DNA from: Simplicispira hankyongi
GTDB taxonomy: Bacteria > Pseudomonadota > Gammaproteobacteria > Burkholderiales > Burkholderiaceae_C
Assembly (NCBI RefSeq): GCF_003570885.1
Contig: NZ_QXJC01000001.1
Location: 868,001-932,000 of the forward strand
Direction of reading: 5' to 3'
DNA length: 64,000 bases
Position numbers and translations under genes: made by a program. The number at the start of each line of letters is the position of its first letter. The stretch's first letter is position 1. This document shows positions 33,883 to 42,443 of the stretch, piece after piece. Under the pieces are notes generated by a model. That model worked only from the letters and a program-made list of their open reading frames with translations. It was not told the origin of the DNA and searched no databases.

Positions 33883-34788
33883 CTATCCGCGCGGATGGTG
33901 GCGCGCGTGCAGCTCGCGCAGGCGCTCGCGCGCCACGTGCGTGTAAATGGTGGTCGTCGAAATATCGGCATGGCCGAGCAGCAGCTGCACCACGCGCAGA
34001 TCGGCGCCATGGTTGAGCAGATGGGTGGCAAACGCATGGCGCAAGGTGTGTGGCGAGAGCGGCGCTGTAATGCCCGCGCGCAGCGCATGCTCGCGCACGA
34101 TGCCCCAGAAGCGCACGCGCGTCATGCCGCTGCCGCGCGCGGTCACAAACAAATCCTCGCTCTGCCGGCCCGCCAAAATGAGCGCACGCGCCTCGCCCAG
34201 GTAGCGCGTGAGCCAGGCGCCGGCCTCTTCGCCAAACGGCACCAGCCGCTCCTTGTTCCCTTTGCCCAGCACGCGCAGCACGCCGGCGCCCAGGTCCAGG
34301 TTCCAGGTCTTGAGCTGTACCAGCTCAGAGACGCGCAGGCCGCTGGCGTACATCAGTTCCAACATGCTGCGCTCGCGCAGGCCGAGCGGCGTGCGCACAT
34401 CGGGAGCCGCGAGCAGTGCCTCGACCTGGCCCTGCGAGAGCGTCTTGGGCACGCGCAGTGGCTGGCGGGCTGCCTGCAGGCGCACGCTGGGGTCGGCGGT
34501 GATGCGGCGCTCGCGCAGCGCCCAGTGAAAGTAGCGCCGCAGCACGGTGAGGCGCCGGTTGGCGGTGGTGGCGCGCGTGCCCTGGTGGCGCGCGGAAAAC
34601 CAGGCCTGGATGTGGTACTCGGCCGCTGCGTCCAACGCCAGGGGCGGCTGCTGCGCCGCCAGCCACGCGGCGAAGTGCCGCAGGTCGCTGCGGTAGGCGG
34701 CCAGCGTGTTGCGCGACAGGCCGTCTTCGAGCCACAAGGCATCGGCGAACTGGTCGATGGCCGTCTGGCTGGTTTCAAAAAAGGGCAT
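33883..34788 (-). CDS. xerD: Site-specific tyrosine recombinase XerD
   Basis: 301 residues. With XerC it resolves chromosome dimers at dif. The SAM-like N-terminal domain begins IDQFADALWLEDGLSRNTLAAYRSDL; catalytic residues are R152, K176, H247, R250, H273 and nucleophile Y282. The ATG at 34788 matches the usual start; the frame stays open to 34860 through a 10-bp tandem repeat that I think is promoter-region DNA. Divergent from the AEC transporter. There is no sign that it is a phage integrase. Confidence 0.93.
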   Translation of the reverse strand: MPFFETSQTAIDQFADALWLEDGLSRNTLAAYRSDLRHFAAWLAAQQPPLALDAAAEYHIQAWFSARHQGTRATTANRRLTVLRRYFHWALRERRITADPSVRLQAARQPLRVPKTLSQGQVEALLAAPDVRTPLGLRERSMLELMYASGLRVSELVQLKTWNLDLGAGVLRVLGKGNKERLVPFGEEAGAWLTRYLGEARALILAGRQSEDLFVTARGSGMTRVRFWGIVREHALRAGITAPLSPHTLRHAFATHLLNHGADLRVVQLLLGHADISTTTIYTHVARERLRELHARHHPRG

Positions 34789-34818
34789 GCGAAACGATAG
34801 CAGAGCGATGCGCTCGGT

Positions 34819-34858
34819 GACACGGGGCGACACGGGGCGACACGGGGCGACACGGGAC
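34819..34858. repeat. Tandem repeat, 10-bp unit x4, between xerD and the AEC gene
   Basis: The unit GACACGGGGC occurs four times in a row, the last with one changed end. It lies 30 bp upstream of the xerD start and 27 bp upstream of the -10-like element of the AEC gene. The period is close to one DNA helical turn. Confidence 0.9.
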
Positions 34859-34885
34859 ATGGCAGCGCAACCAGGCCAGCGCAGG

Positions 34886-34891
34886 TATTCT
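34886..34891 (+). promoter_or_regulatory. -10-like TATTCT seven bases before the AEC start (leaderless candidate)
   Basis: TATTCT ends seven bases before the GTG at 34899; no ribosome-binding site is present. Confidence 0.4.
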
Positions 34892-34898
34892 GCACGCC

Positions 34899-35819
34899 GT
34901 GGTGTACGCGCAAATTCTGTTTCCCGATTTTTCCCTCATCCTGCTGGGCTACCTGGTGTGCCGCTTCACCGCGCTCAACCGCTCGGTGTGGCAGCCGGTA
35001 GAAGCGCTGGTGTACTACCTGCTGTTTCCGGTGCTGCTGTTCCAGTCGATTGTGCGCAGCCCCATCGAACTGGGCGCCACCTCGGGGCTGATGGCCGCTG
35101 GCTTGCTCAGCGGCGTCTCTGGCATCGCGCTGGCCTATGGCCTGCCCTGTCTGCCCGGACTGCGCAGTCGCATCGAACCACGTGCGCATGCCGGCGCAGC
35201 GCAGGTGGCGTTTCGCTTCAACTCGTTCATTGGCCTTGCCATGGCGCAGCGACTGGCGGGCGCTCCCGGCCTGCAACTGATCGCCGTGCTGATCGGTATT
35301 TCAGTGCCGCTCTTCAACGTGGCGGCCGTCTGGCCCATGGCGCGGAAGGGGGAACACCACTTTGCCCGCGAGCTGCTGCAAAACCCTTTGATTCTGGCGA
35401 CCACCGCCGGCCTGACCGCGAACCTGGCGGGACTGCACATTCCGGATATTTTGGTGCCCAGCGTCTCGCGTATCGGGGCCGCTGCCATCGCGCTGGGGTT
35501 GATGGCGGCTGGCGCAGGGCTCGAATTCGGCTCGCTCCGGCGCGACGGGGTGCTGACGGTGTCGGTGCTCTCCATTCGCCACCTGCTGCAGCCGCTGATG
35601 GCCTGGCTGGCTGCGCGCCTGCTGGGACTGGACGCCTTGCAAACCACGGTGCTGCTGATTTTCTCGGCTCTGCCCACCTCATCAAGCTGCTACGTGCTGG
35701 CCGCCCGCATGGGCTACAACGGACCGTATGTGGCGGGGCTGGTGACGCTCTCCACCCTGCTGGGACCGGCCAGCCTGTCGCTGGCACTGGGGGTTCTGGG
35801 GCCCACCTTGAAACTATGA
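34899..35819 (+). CDS. AEC family transporter (auxin-efflux-carrier-like permease)
   Basis: 306 residues with about ten membrane segments. Starts VYAQILFPDFSLILLGYLVCRF; the crossover region ALPTSSSCYVLAARMGYNG near the C-terminus is typical of the AEC/MdcF family, which exports or imports small carboxylic or amino acids. Substrate unknown. GTG at 34899 or the next GTG at 34902 is the start. Convergent with queG across 46 bp filled by a palindromic repeat. Confidence 0.88.
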   Translation: MVYAQILFPDFSLILLGYLVCRFTALNRSVWQPVEALVYYLLFPVLLFQSIVRSPIELGATSGLMAAGLLSGVSGIALAYGLPCLPGLRSRIEPRAHAGAAQVAFRFNSFIGLAMAQRLAGAPGLQLIAVLIGISVPLFNVAAVWPMARKGEHHFARELLQNPLILATTAGLTANLAGLHIPDILVPSVSRIGAAAIALGLMAAGAGLEFGSLRRDGVLTVSVLSIRHLLQPLMAWLAARLLGLDALQTTVLLIFSALPTSSSCYVLAARMGYNGPYVAGLVTLSTLLGPASLSLALGVLGPTLKL

Positions 35820-35878
35820 TTTTGGTAGCTGCAAGCGCTTTAGGGATAAGCGCTAGAGGCCTATTTCATTCAATATTT
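35820..35878 (+). repeat. Palindromic element copy 6, between convergent AEC gene and queG
   Basis: TTTTGGTAGCTGCAAGCGCT, then TTAGGGATAAGCGCTAGAGG, then CCTATTTCATTCAATATTTT. The right end overlaps the queG stop and its last codons (NENIE). The hairpin may act as a shared terminator. Confidence 0.85.
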
Positions 35879-36945
35879 TCGTTTTCCAGTGCCCAGGCGA
35901 CATGCTCGCGCACCAGCGCACTCTCGTGTGCAGCGCGGCTTTGCAGGGCGGCGCGCAGTTCGGGCGCGTGCGTCTTCGCCAGCGCATTGCCCAGCGCCAC
36001 CGCGACGTTGCGCAGCCAGCGCTCGTGGCCAATGCGGCGGATCGGGCCGCCTTCGGTCATGCGCAGGAACGTTGCCTCGTCCCAGGCAAACAAATCCACC
36101 AGTTGCTGACCACTGAGGCCGGCACGCGCGTCAAAGTCTGCCAGGGGGCTGGTGCGCGCGTATTTGTTCCACGGGCAAATGAGCTGGCAGTCGTCGCAGC
36201 CGTAAATGCGGTTGCCTATCGGGCGGCGAAACTCGATCGGGATCGGCCCGGCGTTTTCAATCGTCAGGTACGAGATGCAGCGCCGCGCATCGAGCCGGTA
36301 CGGCGCGACGATGGCCTGCGTCGGGCAGACGTCGATGCAGGCCTGGCAACTGCCGCAGTGCGCCGTCACCGGCGTGCTCTCCGGCAGTTCCATGTCGATG
36401 TAGATCTCGCCCAGGAAAGCCATCGACCCGGCCTCGCGGTTGAGCACCAGCGTGTGCTTGCCGCGCCAGCCCTGGCCACTGCGCGCGGCCAGCTCGGCTT
36501 CGAGCACCGGCGCCGAATCGGTGAAGACGCGGTAGCCCGTCGGCCCGACGGCCTCGGCAATGCGGTCGCAGAGCTTTTGCAGGCGCGCACGCAGCACCTT
36601 GTGGTAGTCGCGCCCTCGGGCATAGACCGAGACGGCGCCCTGCTCTGGGTCGGCCAGGCGCGCAAACTCGATGGCCTGCCAGCCAGCCGGCGTGTCACGC
36701 GGCAGGTAATCCATGCGCACGGTGATCACGCTCACCGTGCCCGGTACCAGTTCGGCCGGGCGCGCACGCTTCATGCCGTGCGCTTCCATGTAGTGCATGT
36801 CGCCGTGAAAGCCCTGCGCCAGCCAGCCCTGCAAACCCGGTTCGGCAGACGAAAGATCCACACCGGCCACGCCGATTTGGGAAAATCCCAACTCGCGCGC
36901 CCATTGCGTAATTTGAGGAATGAGTTGACTGCCGCTGACCACCAT
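35866..36945 (-). CDS. queG: Epoxyqueuosine reductase
   Basis: 359 residues. A cobalamin- and iron-sulphur-dependent enzyme for the last step of queuosine tRNA modification. Two 4Fe-4S clusters are seen in CGSCQACIDVCPTQAI and CDDCQLICPWN; DUF1730 lies before them and a HEAT-like tail after. The ATG at 36945 is six bases from a TACAAT -10. It is divergent from tsaE, the neighbour of queG in E. coli as well. The last few codons derive from a palindromic repeat. Confidence 0.95.
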   Translation of the reverse strand: MVVSGSQLIPQITQWARELGFSQIGVAGVDLSSAEPGLQGWLAQGFHGDMHYMEAHGMKRARPAELVPGTVSVITVRMDYLPRDTPAGWQAIEFARLADPEQGAVSVYARGRDYHKVLRARLQKLCDRIAEAVGPTGYRVFTDSAPVLEAELAARSGQGWRGKHTLVLNREAGSMAFLGEIYIDMELPESTPVTAHCGSCQACIDVCPTQAIVAPYRLDARRCISYLTIENAGPIPIEFRRPIGNRIYGCDDCQLICPWNKYARTSPLADFDARAGLSGQQLVDLFAWDEATFLRMTEGGPIRRIGHERWLRNVAVALGNALAKTHAPELRAALQSRAAHESALVREHVAWALENENIE

Positions 36946-36951
36946 CGCCCG

Positions 36952-36961
36952 ATTGTAGAAA
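36952..36961. promoter_or_regulatory. Overlapping divergent -10 elements of queG and tsaE
   Basis: On the minus strand TACAAT (36952-36957) lies six bases from the queG ATG. On the plus strand TAGAAA (36956-36961) overlaps it and points to tsaE. Only 45 bp separate the two coding regions. Confidence 0.4.
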
Positions 36962-36990
36962 CGCCCCTTGCGCACAAGACCCGCTCACTG

Positions 36991-37440
36991 GTGTGGACGA
37001 ACGAAGCCGACACTGAGGCGTTCGCGCAACAACTCGCCGCGCGGCCGGAAATTGCCAACGCCTTCATCAGCCTGCACGGCGACCTGGGCGCCGGCAAGAC
37101 CACGCTGGTGCGCCATCTGCTGCGTGCGCTCGGGGTGCAGGGCCGCATCAAGAGTCCGACCTACGCGGTGGTGGAACCCCACGAGGCCGGGGCGCTGGCC
37201 ATCTGGCACTTTGACTTCTACCGATTCAGCGACCCGCGCGAGTGGGAAGACGCGGGTTTTCGTGAGCTGTTTGCCAACCCCGGCCTAAAACTGGCAGAAT
37301 GGCCGGAAAAGGCTGCAGGCCTGCTCCCGCCTGCGGATCTTGCTATCCACATTGAAGCAACGAACGACACCGAGCGCCGCGCCTCTTTGGCGGCAGGCAC
37401 CGCGCTTGGCGAGCAACTGCTGCAAGGACTGCACCCATGA
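36991..37440 (+). CDS. tsaE: tRNA threonylcarbamoyladenosine biosynthesis protein TsaE
   Basis: 149 residues. The ATPase of the TsaBCDE complex that makes the universal t6A37 modification. Walker A is GDLGAGKTTLVRHLL; SPTYAVVEPHEAG and HFDFYRFSDPREWEDAGF are diagnostic. The frame is open far upstream on the antisense of queG and there is no ATG near the conserved start; GTG at 36991 is the best candidate. The stop overlaps amiC (ATGA). Same tsaE-amidase pairing as in E. coli. Confidence 0.9.
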   Translation: MWTNEADTEAFAQQLAARPEIANAFISLHGDLGAGKTTLVRHLLRALGVQGRIKSPTYAVVEPHEAGALAIWHFDFYRFSDPREWEDAGFRELFANPGLKLAEWPEKAAGLLPPADLAIHIEATNDTERRASLAAGTALGEQLLQGLHP

Positions 37441-38933
37441 AGCCCACCATCCCCCCCGAGCCCCCCGCCCATGCGCCGCGCACGCTCGCCTCGCGGCGCG
37501 CGCTGCTGAAGGCTGGCAGCCTGGTGCTGCTGCTGAGCCGCCAGCAAATCGCGCGTGGCGCCACCATTCTGGCCGTCCGCATCTGGCCGGCACCCGAGTA
37601 TTCGCGCGTCACGCTGGAATCCGACGGCCCGCTCAAGGCGCGCCAGTTCTTCGTCAGCACACCGCCCCGGCTTGCCGTGGACATCGAAGGCATCGACCTC
37701 AGCCCCGCGCTCCGGGAACTGGTGGCCAAGGTGCGCCGCGACGATCCCAACATTGCCGGCATTCGTGTCGGCCAGAACGCGCCGGGCGTGGTGCGACTGG
37801 TCGTTGATCTCAAACAGGCTGCCAGGCCACAGGTGTTTTCGCTACCACCCGTTGCCGCCTACGGCAACCGATTGGTGTTCGACCTGTACCCCGAGGTGCC
37901 GGTAGATCCGCTGGAAACCCTGATTGCCGAACGCCTGCAGGCCTCGCCCGGCAGTGCCGCCACATCGGCCCCAGGCGCAGCACCGCCAGAATCCACCCAG
38001 GCCCTGTCCGCTACCCCGCACGCCGACAAGGCAGCCGATCCGCTGGGCGAGCTCATTGCCCGCGCTGGTGGTACGCGTGAAGCGGCGGCGCCGGGCGCCC
38101 GACTGGACGTGCCGGACACACCCACCGCAGCGCCGGATCCCCTGTCCGGCAAGCGCCCGGCCGCACCGGCCAACCCATCCGCACCGGCTCTCGCCTTGGG
38201 GCGCAAGACCGACCGCCTCATCATCGTGGCGCTGGACCCCGGCCACGGCGGCGAAGACCCCGGCGCCACCGGCCCCCAGGGCACGCACGAGAAGGACGTG
38301 GTGCTCAAGGTCGCGCACCTGCTGCGCGAGCGCATCAACGCCACCACCGTCGGCGGCAACCCCATGCGCGCCTACATGACGCGCGACGCCGATTTCTTCG
38401 TGCCGCTGGGCATGCGGGTGCAAAAAGCGCAGCGCGTGCAAGCCGACCTGTTCGTCAGCATCCACGCCGACGCCTTCACCAACCCCGATGCCCGCGGCGC
38501 CAGCGTTTTTGCGCTCAGCCAAGGGGGCGCATCGAGTTCAGCCGCCCGCTGGCTGGCCAACAAGGAAAACCAGGCCGACCTGGTCGGCGGACTCAATGTG
38601 AGCGCCCAGGACCAGCATGTGCGCCGCGCCCTGATCGACATGAGCACGACGGCGCAGATCAACGACAGCCTGAAACTCGGCAGCGTCCTGCTGGGCGAGA
38701 TCGGCCACCTGGGCAAGCTGCACAAAGGGAGCGTGGAACAAGCGGGATTCGCGGTGCTCAAGGCACCCGACATCCCCAGCGTGCTGGTGGAAACCGCCTT
38801 CATCAGCAACCCTGAAGAAGAAAACCGCCTGCGCAGCAGCGCCTACCAGGAACAGCTCGCCGATGCACTGATGCGCGGCATCACGCGCTACTTCGCCAAG
38901 AACCCGCCGCTTGCGCGCAGCCGCTCGGTTTGA
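37437..38933 (+). CDS. amiC: N-acetylmuramoyl-L-alanine amidase, AmiC type
   Basis: 498 residues. It cleaves the peptide from glycan strands at the division septum. A twin-arginine signal (LASRRALLKAG) points to Tat export; an AMIN domain (about 45-140) targets septal peptidoglycan; a Pro/Ala linker follows; the Amidase_3 domain (about 265-490) has zinc ligands in DPGHGGEDPGA, the EKD Glu and SIHADAF, and the catalytic Glu in VLVETAFISN. Starts within the tsaE stop codon. Confidence 0.95.
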   Translation: MKPTIPPEPPAHAPRTLASRRALLKAGSLVLLLSRQQIARGATILAVRIWPAPEYSRVTLESDGPLKARQFFVSTPPRLAVDIEGIDLSPALRELVAKVRRDDPNIAGIRVGQNAPGVVRLVVDLKQAARPQVFSLPPVAAYGNRLVFDLYPEVPVDPLETLIAERLQASPGSAATSAPGAAPPESTQALSATPHADKAADPLGELIARAGGTREAAAPGARLDVPDTPTAAPDPLSGKRPAAPANPSAPALALGRKTDRLIIVALDPGHGGEDPGATGPQGTHEKDVVLKVAHLLRERINATTVGGNPMRAYMTRDADFFVPLGMRVQKAQRVQADLFVSIHADAFTNPDARGASVFALSQGGASSSAARWLANKENQADLVGGLNVSAQDQHVRRALIDMSTTAQINDSLKLGSVLLGEIGHLGKLHKGSVEQAGFAVLKAPDIPSVLVETAFISNPEEENRLRSSAYQEQLADALMRGITRYFAKNPPLARSRSV

Positions 38934-38975
38934 CACACTGTCACCTACCCGGAACCTGTTCCAAGGGAGACCGCC

Positions 38976-39314
38976 ATGGCCCTGACCCATACCCCTTCAT
39001 CCGAAGTTGTCCGTATTGCCCCGCTGGGGGCCGCAATCAGAGGCGCGGTCAATACCGCCGTCCTCAAAGCCAAGGAACTTGAAGTGATTCGCCTGGTGGT
39101 GCCGGCCGGAAAAACCCTGCCGCAACACCAGGTGCCAGGCGAGATCACGCTGCTGTGCATCGAAGGCGAATGCGAGCTGAAGACACCCGGTGCATTGCAG
39201 GTTTTGGCCACTGGCGATTTTGTCCACCTCGAAGGCGGCACACCGCACGCGCTCACCGGCCGCAGCAATGCCTCGCTGCTGCTCACCATCAGCCTGTGCA
39301 CGGAGCGCGGTTAA
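38976..39314 (+). CDS. Small cupin-fold protein
   Basis: 112 residues, a single cupin barrel: IRLVVPAGKTLPQHQVPGEITLLCIEGECELK and LATGDFVHLEGGTPHALTG. The two histidines HQ and HAL could hold a metal. No assigned function. Good-looking GGGAGA before the ATG at 38976. It is downstream of amiC (42 bp) and may be in the same transcript. Confidence 0.85.
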   Translation: MALTHTPSSEVVRIAPLGAAIRGAVNTAVLKAKELEVIRLVVPAGKTLPQHQVPGEITLLCIEGECELKTPGALQVLATGDFVHLEGGTPHALTGRSNASLLLTISLCTERG

Positions 39315-39448
39315 GCGCGTGCGCTGACGCTGGCTGCATGGTGCGTCCTACAGTCTGGCAAGGGATACCGCGCGATAGTGGTGCATCGGCCTAACGCACG
39401 CTGTTTTGCGGCGCGGCCTTTGTTCCACTTTCCTGAAAGGGACCCACC

Positions 39449-39676
39449 ATGCAAACCCGACATCTTCTGATCGCCACCGCCTTTGTTGCCTCCCTGGGCC
39501 TGGGCGCCTGCGCTTCCAACCCCACCAACGCCCAGATCGGCACCGGCGTCGGAGCTGTCGTTGGCGGTGTCGCCGGCAACGCCCTGCTGGGGACCGGCGG
39601 TGCCATCGCCGGCGCCGCAGGCGGCGCCTTGATTGGCCACGAACTGGGCGAAGACCGGGACCAGCGCCGCCGCTGA
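39449..39676 (+). CDS. Short glycine-zipper lipoprotein (OsmB-like)
   Basis: 75 residues. Signal peptide with lipobox LGAC, then the glycine-zipper segment GVGAVVGGVAGNALLGTGGA and GAAGGALIGHELGED. It resembles OsmB-type small outer-membrane lipoproteins, which rise under osmotic or stationary stress in E. coli; the role here is inferred. AAAGGGA precedes the ATG. A palindromic repeat separates it from convergent dedA. Confidence 0.85.
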   Translation: MQTRHLLIATAFVASLGLGACASNPTNAQIGTGVGAVVGGVAGNALLGTGGAIAGAAGGALIGHELGEDRDQRRR

Positions 39677-39700
39677 TCCTGGCCGCAACGCCAAGGCCTG

Positions 39701-39766
39701 AAAAATTTGGCCAAAAGAGCTTCCAGCGCACTACCCATAAGCGCTAGCAGCTCTTTTTTTAGGAGC
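39701..39766 (-). repeat. Palindromic element copy 7, between convergent lipoprotein gene and dedA
   Basis: Minus-strand reading: TTAGCTCCTAAAAAAAGAGC, then TGCTAGCGCTTATGGGTAGT, then GCGCTGGAAGCTCTTTTGGCC. The run of T on the plus strand after the GCTAGCAGCTC arm would suit a terminator. It abuts the dedA stop. Confidence 0.8.
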
Positions 39767-40412
39767 TAACAACTACTCCCTTGCGACTCCCGCGCCAGGC
39801 GCCAAACAGCGCAATCAGCCCCGGCACCAGAATCAAGCCCCAGATGATCTTGTCCAGATGCTCACGCACAAAGGCCAGGTTGCCAAAAAACAGACCTGCG
39901 CTGCTCACCCCCAGCACCCACAGCGCGGCACCGCCGACGTTGTAGGCGCTGAACTTGCCCCGGCCCATGGCCGCCACGCCCGCCACGAAGGGAGCGAAAG
40001 TGCGAATGAACGGCATGAAACGCGCCAGCACGATGGTGATGCCGCCGTAGCGTTCGTAGAAGGCATGCGCCTGGTCAAACGCGCGGCGGTTGAACCAGCG
40101 CGACGATTCCCACTGGAATACGCGCGGACCGAACCAGCGGCCAATCGCGTAGTTGCACTGGTCTCCCAGCACCGCCGCGGCGAGCAGAACGGCCACGGCC
40201 GGGGCAAATTCCATCATGCCGGCGCCGCAGAGCGCGCCCACGATGAAGAGCAGCGAATCGCCCGGCAAAAAGGGCATGACCACCAGGCCGGTCTCGACAA
40301 ACACAATCAGGAACAGCAGCGCGTACACCCACAGGCCGTAGGTGGCAACGAAGGCTTCGAGGTGCTTGTCGACGTGCAGAATGAAGTCGATCAGAAAGGC
40401 AATGGCGTCCAT
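39759..40412 (-). CDS. DedA family membrane protein
   Basis: 217 residues with several membrane helices. The family signature is seen in FVETGLVVMPFLPGDSLLF, GDQCNYAIGRWFG and FYERYGGITIVLARFMPFIRTFAPFVAG, including the essential Glu and Arg residues. DedA proteins act in undecaprenyl-phosphate or phospholipid flipping and membrane homeostasis; which one is meant here cannot be told. The ATG at 40412 starts the conserved part. Divergent from mutL. Confidence 0.92.
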   Translation of the reverse strand: MDAIAFLIDFILHVDKHLEAFVATYGLWVYALLFLIVFVETGLVVMPFLPGDSLLFIVGALCGAGMMEFAPAVAVLLAAAVLGDQCNYAIGRWFGPRVFQWESSRWFNRRAFDQAHAFYERYGGITIVLARFMPFIRTFAPFVAGVAAMGRGKFSAYNVGGAALWVLGVSSAGLFFGNLAFVREHLDKIIWGLILVPGLIALFGAWRGSRKGVVVSS

Positions 40413-40484
40413 GAACAGGCTTTGGGCAGGCGTTGAATAAGGCGGGCCATTATGGCGATCTCTCCTGCCCGCGGCGCCAATCTC

Positions 40485-40490
40485 TAGAAT
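40485..40490 (+). promoter_or_regulatory. -10 TAGAAT six bases before the mutL GTG (leaderless candidate)
   Basis: CTAGAAT ends six bases before GTG at 40497, with no ribosome-binding sequence. It is the clearest leaderless candidate because the hexamer is near consensus. Confidence 0.5.
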
Positions 40491-40496
40491 CTTCGC

Positions 40497-42443
40497 GTGC
40501 AACACGTTTCTCCCCCAGCTCCTACCGCTTCCAAAGCCGCCCGCCGCCCCATCTGCGACCTGCCCGACGAACTCGTCAGCCAGATTGCCGCCGGCGAGGT
40601 GGTGGAGCGCCCCGCCTCCGTGGTGCGCGAACTGGTGGACAACGCGCTCGACGCCGGCGCCACGCAGATCACGCTGCGCCTGCTGGCAGGCGGCGTGCGG
40701 CTGATCAGCGTGGAAGACGACGGCTGCGGCATTCCCCAAGCCGAGCTGGCGGTGGCGCTGCGCCGCCATGCCACCAGCAAGATCCGCACGCTGGACGACC
40801 TGGAGAGTGTCGCCACCATGGGCTTTCGCGGCGAGGCGCTGGCGGCCATTGCGTCGGTCTCCGAACTTGCCCTGCTCTCGCGCCCTGCTGGGCAAGACAG
40901 CGCCTTTCTGCTTGATGCCCGCAGCGGCGAGCTGCGCCCCGTGGCGCGGGCCATGGGCACTACGGTAGAAGTGAAAGAGCTGTTTTTCAGCACGCCGGCG
41001 CGGCGCAAGTTCCTCAAAACCGATACCACCGAGCTGGCGCACTGTGTCGAAGCGGTGCGCCGCCACGCCCTGGCGCGGCCCGACGTGGGTTTTGCCATCT
41101 GGCACGAAGGCAAGCTGGTGCAGCAGTGGCGCATCGCCCTGACGCATGGCGCCGGGGCGGGAGCGCTGGAGCGGCGCCTGGCCGACGTGCTGGGCGAAGA
41201 GTTCCTGGAGCAATCGGTGGCATTGACCCACCAGGAAGGCCGCATCACCCTCACCGGCCGCGCCGGCCTGCCGGACACGGCACGTGCCCGCGCCGACCAG
41301 CAGTATTGCTACGTCAACGGCCGCTTCGTGCGCGACAAGGTGGTGGCCCACGCCGCCCGCAGCGCCTACGAAGATGTGCTGCACGGCCAGCGCCAGCCGG
41401 TGTATGCGCTGTACATCGACATCGACCCGGCGCGCGTGGACGTGAACGTGCACCCGACCAAAATCGAGGTGCGCTTTCGCGACAGCCGCGAAGTGCACCA
41501 GGCGGTGCGCCACGCCATCGAAAGCGCCCTGGCCGCGCCGCGCGCCGGGGCCGTGGCGGCCGCGCCTCCAGCCGCTATGGGCTACGCAGCCGGTGCCACG
41601 GAACCTTCAGTAAATTTTGAACAAAATGGGCCTCCAGTGCTTATTCCACGGGCGCAGGCAGCTATGCAATTTGATGCACCCATCGGCCACCGTGTGGCCG
41701 ATCTGGGTGCGCTGTGGGGCCAACCCCGCGCGCCAGAGCCTGAGCCCGAGCGCAAGGACGTGAGCGCAAGCAGCACTTGGGTGAGCGCCGAGCAGCCTGC
41801 GTGGCAAAGCCCGGCCCCGGACACACCGGGCACGCAGTCCCCCCCCCAAGCCGAGGTCTGGCCGCTGGGCCGCGCGCTGGCGCAGCTGCAGGGCATTTAC
41901 ATCCTGGCGGAAAACGCCCAGGGGCTCATCATTGTCGACATGCACGCCGCCCACGAGCGCATCGTCTACGAGCGACTCAAGTCGCAATGGGACAGCGGCG
42001 CACGCATCGCCAGCCAGCCGCTGCTGATCCCCGCCACCTTCGCCGCCACGCCGCAGGAACTGGCCACCGCCGAGCAGAACGTGGACGCACTGGCCGCGCT
42101 GGGCCTGGAGATCACCCCCTTTTCTGCCCGCACCCTGGCGGTACGCGCCGTGCCCGCCACGCTGGCGCAGGGCGATGCCGTGGAGCTGGCCCGCAGCGTG
42201 CTGGCCGAGCTGGCCGCGCACGACGCGAGCGGTGTGGTGCAGCGCGCGCAGAACGAGATCCTGGGCACCATGGCCTGCCATGGCGCCGTGCGTGCCAACC
42301 GGCAGTTGACGCTGCCGGAGATGAACGGCCTGCTGCGCCAGATGGAGTCGACCGAGCGCTCGGACCAGTGCAACCACGGCCGGCCCACCTGGCGCCAGCT
42401 CAGCCTGCGCGAGCTCGACGCGCTGTTCCTGCGCGGGCGCTGA
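40497..42443 (+). CDS. mutL: DNA mismatch repair protein MutL
   Basis: 648 residues. N-terminal GHKL ATPase with AAGEVVERPASVVRELVDNALDAGA, MGFRGEAL and STPARRKFLK; a Pro-rich linker from about 340; C-terminal dimerisation domain. That domain contains DMHAAHERIVYE, which fits the endonuclease motif DQHA-x2-E-x4-E with Met for Gln, and the late CNHGRPTWR motif, so it is probably a nicking MutL as in bacteria without MutH. A palindromic repeat is read in frame in the linker (residues about 372-393). GTG start at 40497. Confidence 0.96.
   Translation: MQHVSPPAPTASKAARRPICDLPDELVSQIAAGEVVERPASVVRELVDNALDAGATQITLRLLAGGVRLISVEDDGCGIPQAELAVALRRHATSKIRTLDDLESVATMGFRGEALAAIASVSELALLSRPAGQDSAFLLDARSGELRPVARAMGTTVEVKELFFSTPARRKFLKTDTTELAHCVEAVRRHALARPDVGFAIWHEGKLVQQWRIALTHGAGAGALERRLADVLGEEFLEQSVALTHQEGRITLTGRAGLPDTARARADQQYCYVNGRFVRDKVVAHAARSAYEDVLHGQRQPVYALYIDIDPARVDVNVHPTKIEVRFRDSREVHQAVRHAIESALAAPRAGAVAAAPPAAMGYAAGATEPSVNFEQNGPPVLIPRAQAAMQFDAPIGHRVADLGALWGQPRAPEPEPERKDVSASSTWVSAEQPAWQSPAPDTPGTQSPPQAEVWPLGRALAQLQGIYILAENAQGLIIVDMHAAHERIVYERLKSQWDSGARIASQPLLIPATFAATPQELATAEQNVDALAALGLEITPFSARTLAVRAVPATLAQGDAVELARSVLAELAAHDASGVVQRAQNEILGTMACHGAVRANRQLTLPEMNGLLRQMESTERSDQCNHGRPTWRQLSLRELDALFLRGR
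41612..41674 (-). repeat. Palindromic element copy 8, in frame in the mutL linker
   Basis: Minus-strand reading: ATCAAATTGCATAGCTGCCT, then GCGCCCGTGGAATAAGCACT, then GGAGGCCCATTTTGTTC. In mutL it is read in the reverse orientation as FEQNGPPVLIPRAQAAMQFD, within the disordered linker. Confidence 0.75.

Noticed and set aside
35902-36990. Plus-strand extension of tsaE opposite queG
   Set aside because: Antisense to queG, with two Fe-S motifs intact on the other strand.
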